A stretch of DNA of 64,000 bases from Pipra filicauda (Eukaryota > Chordata > Aves > Passeriformes > Pipridae), in assembly GCF_003945595.2 (NCBI RefSeq), contig NW_024104668.1, positions 248,001 to 312,000 of the forward strand. The letters are read 5' to 3'. Of the stretch, positions 62,901 to 64,000 are shown one piece after another; within the stretch, counting starts at the first letter, position 1, and every line of letters starts with the position of its first letter. The notes beneath the pieces are model-generated. The model saw only the letters and a program-made list of their open reading frames with translations. It did no database searches and was not told where the DNA came from. A program made the translations under genes and the position numbers.

Positions 62901-64000
62901 TCAGACACTAGTGGTTGAGTAAAATCATATTGGATTGTTTAGAAGCTAAAGTAATTGTCTTACAAGTACACTTCAGTCTTTAGACCATATTGTATTTCAT
63001 GCTACAAGTGTTTTCAGAACTGGCTCAATGCCTGCAAAATATACTTAGTACTATTAATTATTGTGTGTTAGCATAAAAAGCCAAAACATTTTCTTCCTTA
63101 GATAGCTATCTAGCACCAATAACTGCAAATTATTAAGTATCAGGTGTCTTTAATTTACTTCATTATCAGTTAGATTTCTCTTTACCAGTTGAAAGCTTTA
63201 TATAACCCTGTAAGAAACGTTCATTTGTTCCCAGGATAGCTCAGCATAATATTGTTTCCGATTTTAGAAACAGGAAGATGTTAAAGATAGGTGGCTAATA
63301 AAGGAAGCTTACACATGAAATCATATTTTTTGAGGGATTGAATATGAGACAATGAACTCTGTATAGAACTCTCTAAATGAGAAAAAAAAATGAGGCAAAG
63401 CTTCGAAGGCCTCATTTTCTCCATCCATTTAGCTGTCTAGATCAGAAATTTCATGCTTTACTGAAGTCAAAGGAGTTACGTAGGTGCAATATGGCTGCAA
63501 ATGAAACTCAGGTGTCAGAAGATTTAAATCTGTTAGAATTGGATTTATTGGTTCCCTTAAAATTTCTCTACAAGCAAAATCTGTTCCATGAAATCTTGAA
63601 AGTTATGATTTCTTTCATCAGGATAGAGCGTCAAATTCAAGAGCTTTAACAAGAAAGTATTCCCAAGGGTCAAAACAATACAGGATAAGTGTTGAATTTT
63701 CTCCTTATTGGCAGAAAAGGAAAGAAACAAAGCTTTTCAAGCTCCAGTTGCTAGGAAGATTGACAACTTACTTTCTTGATAGAGAAATTGTACTTATTCT
63801 ACTCTCTACATTTTTACACAACCTTTCTTGGAATATTTCTCTCAAATAAGAAATGAAAGCAAGATATCCAGGCTGTTGCAGTGTGCTTCAGGGAATCTCA
63901 TACTGAGGATGCCTGGAAGCCAAGGATTGAGGAACATCACACAATGGCAATTCACTACTCAGTGGTCTGGTTTTATACAACTAACTAGTGCCAGGCAGGA
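56937..64000. other. AT-rich unique-looking DNA to the window end
   Basis: About 7 kb without a recognised gene, RNA gene or interspersed repeat. It contains a perfect 18-bp tandem duplication at 59210-59245. The 90-codon open frame at 63377-63649 has no domain I recognise. Confidence 0.5.
59210..59245 (+). repeat. perfect 18-bp tandem duplication
   Basis: AAATCTTTATAACTGAAC occurs twice in direct succession (59210-59227 and 59228-59245) without a mismatch. Confidence 0.95.

Noticed and set aside
63377..63649. 90-codon open frame near the right edge
   Set aside because: No recognised family or splice context; one frame of this length is expected by chance in 64 kb.
1..64000. CRISPR arrays, operons, tRNA/rRNA genes, bacterial or phage systems
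   Set aside because: Repeat content is clearly avian nuclear DNA. No regularly spaced repeats with unique spacers, no tRNA box A/B pairs and no ribosomal RNA segments were seen.

Overview
The window looks like a gene-poor, AT-rich stretch of a bird nuclear genome. The evidence is the repeat content: at least eight CR1 (chicken repeat 1) LINE pieces, several ending in the octamer-like CR1 tail (ATTCTATGATTCTGTGA type); two long terminal repeats of the avian endogenous-retrovirus class III (ERVL-like) kind; long pure polypurine/polypyrimidine microsatellites; and no L1, Alu or other mammalian repeats that I can recognise. The ERVL LTR type at 36.8-37.4 kb is one I associate with neoavian, particularly passerine, genomes. 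The species cannot be fixed from the sequence alone.

Layout. 0.6-1.0 kb: minus-strand CR1 3' end. 1.64-2.31 kb: complete solo LTR with TG...CA ends, a 5-bp target-site duplication, a GC box, a TATA box, a four-unit minisatellite and a perfect terminal hairpin. 2.69-4.17 kb: the longest CR1 (about 1.5 kb, plus strand), with a decayed reverse transcriptase. 10.6-11.8 kb: a CR1 split by a second, oppositely oriented CR1. 17.3-17.8 kb: a GC-richer patch of unknown origin. 21.3 and 27.3 kb: two long GAAA/TTTC tracts in inverted orientation. 25.4-25.7 kb: two abutting CR1 fragments. 30.5-31.1 kb: a stretch with LTR-like TATA and AATAAA signals. 36.8-37.4 kb: an ERVL-type LTR whose 5' two-thirds is inverted relative to its 3' third. 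44.8 and 56.7 kb: further CR1 fragments. The rest is AT-rich single-copy-looking DNA with short tandem duplications and low-complexity tracts.

No intact protein-coding gene, tRNA, rRNA or other recognisable RNA gene is visible. The longer open frames are CR1 reverse-transcriptase remnants or translated microsatellites. Two splice-site-flanked segments (36419-36439 and 46938-47026) are weak exon candidates, so the window could be intronic or intergenic. There is no operon-like cooperation between genes. The content is a record of retroelement insertion, truncation, nesting and inversion. I found no evidence of a novel functional system. The most interesting items are the inverted LTR, the solo LTR with its terminal hairpin, the CR1-in-CR1 nest, and a 51-bp sequence that occurs twice about 15.6 kb apart.
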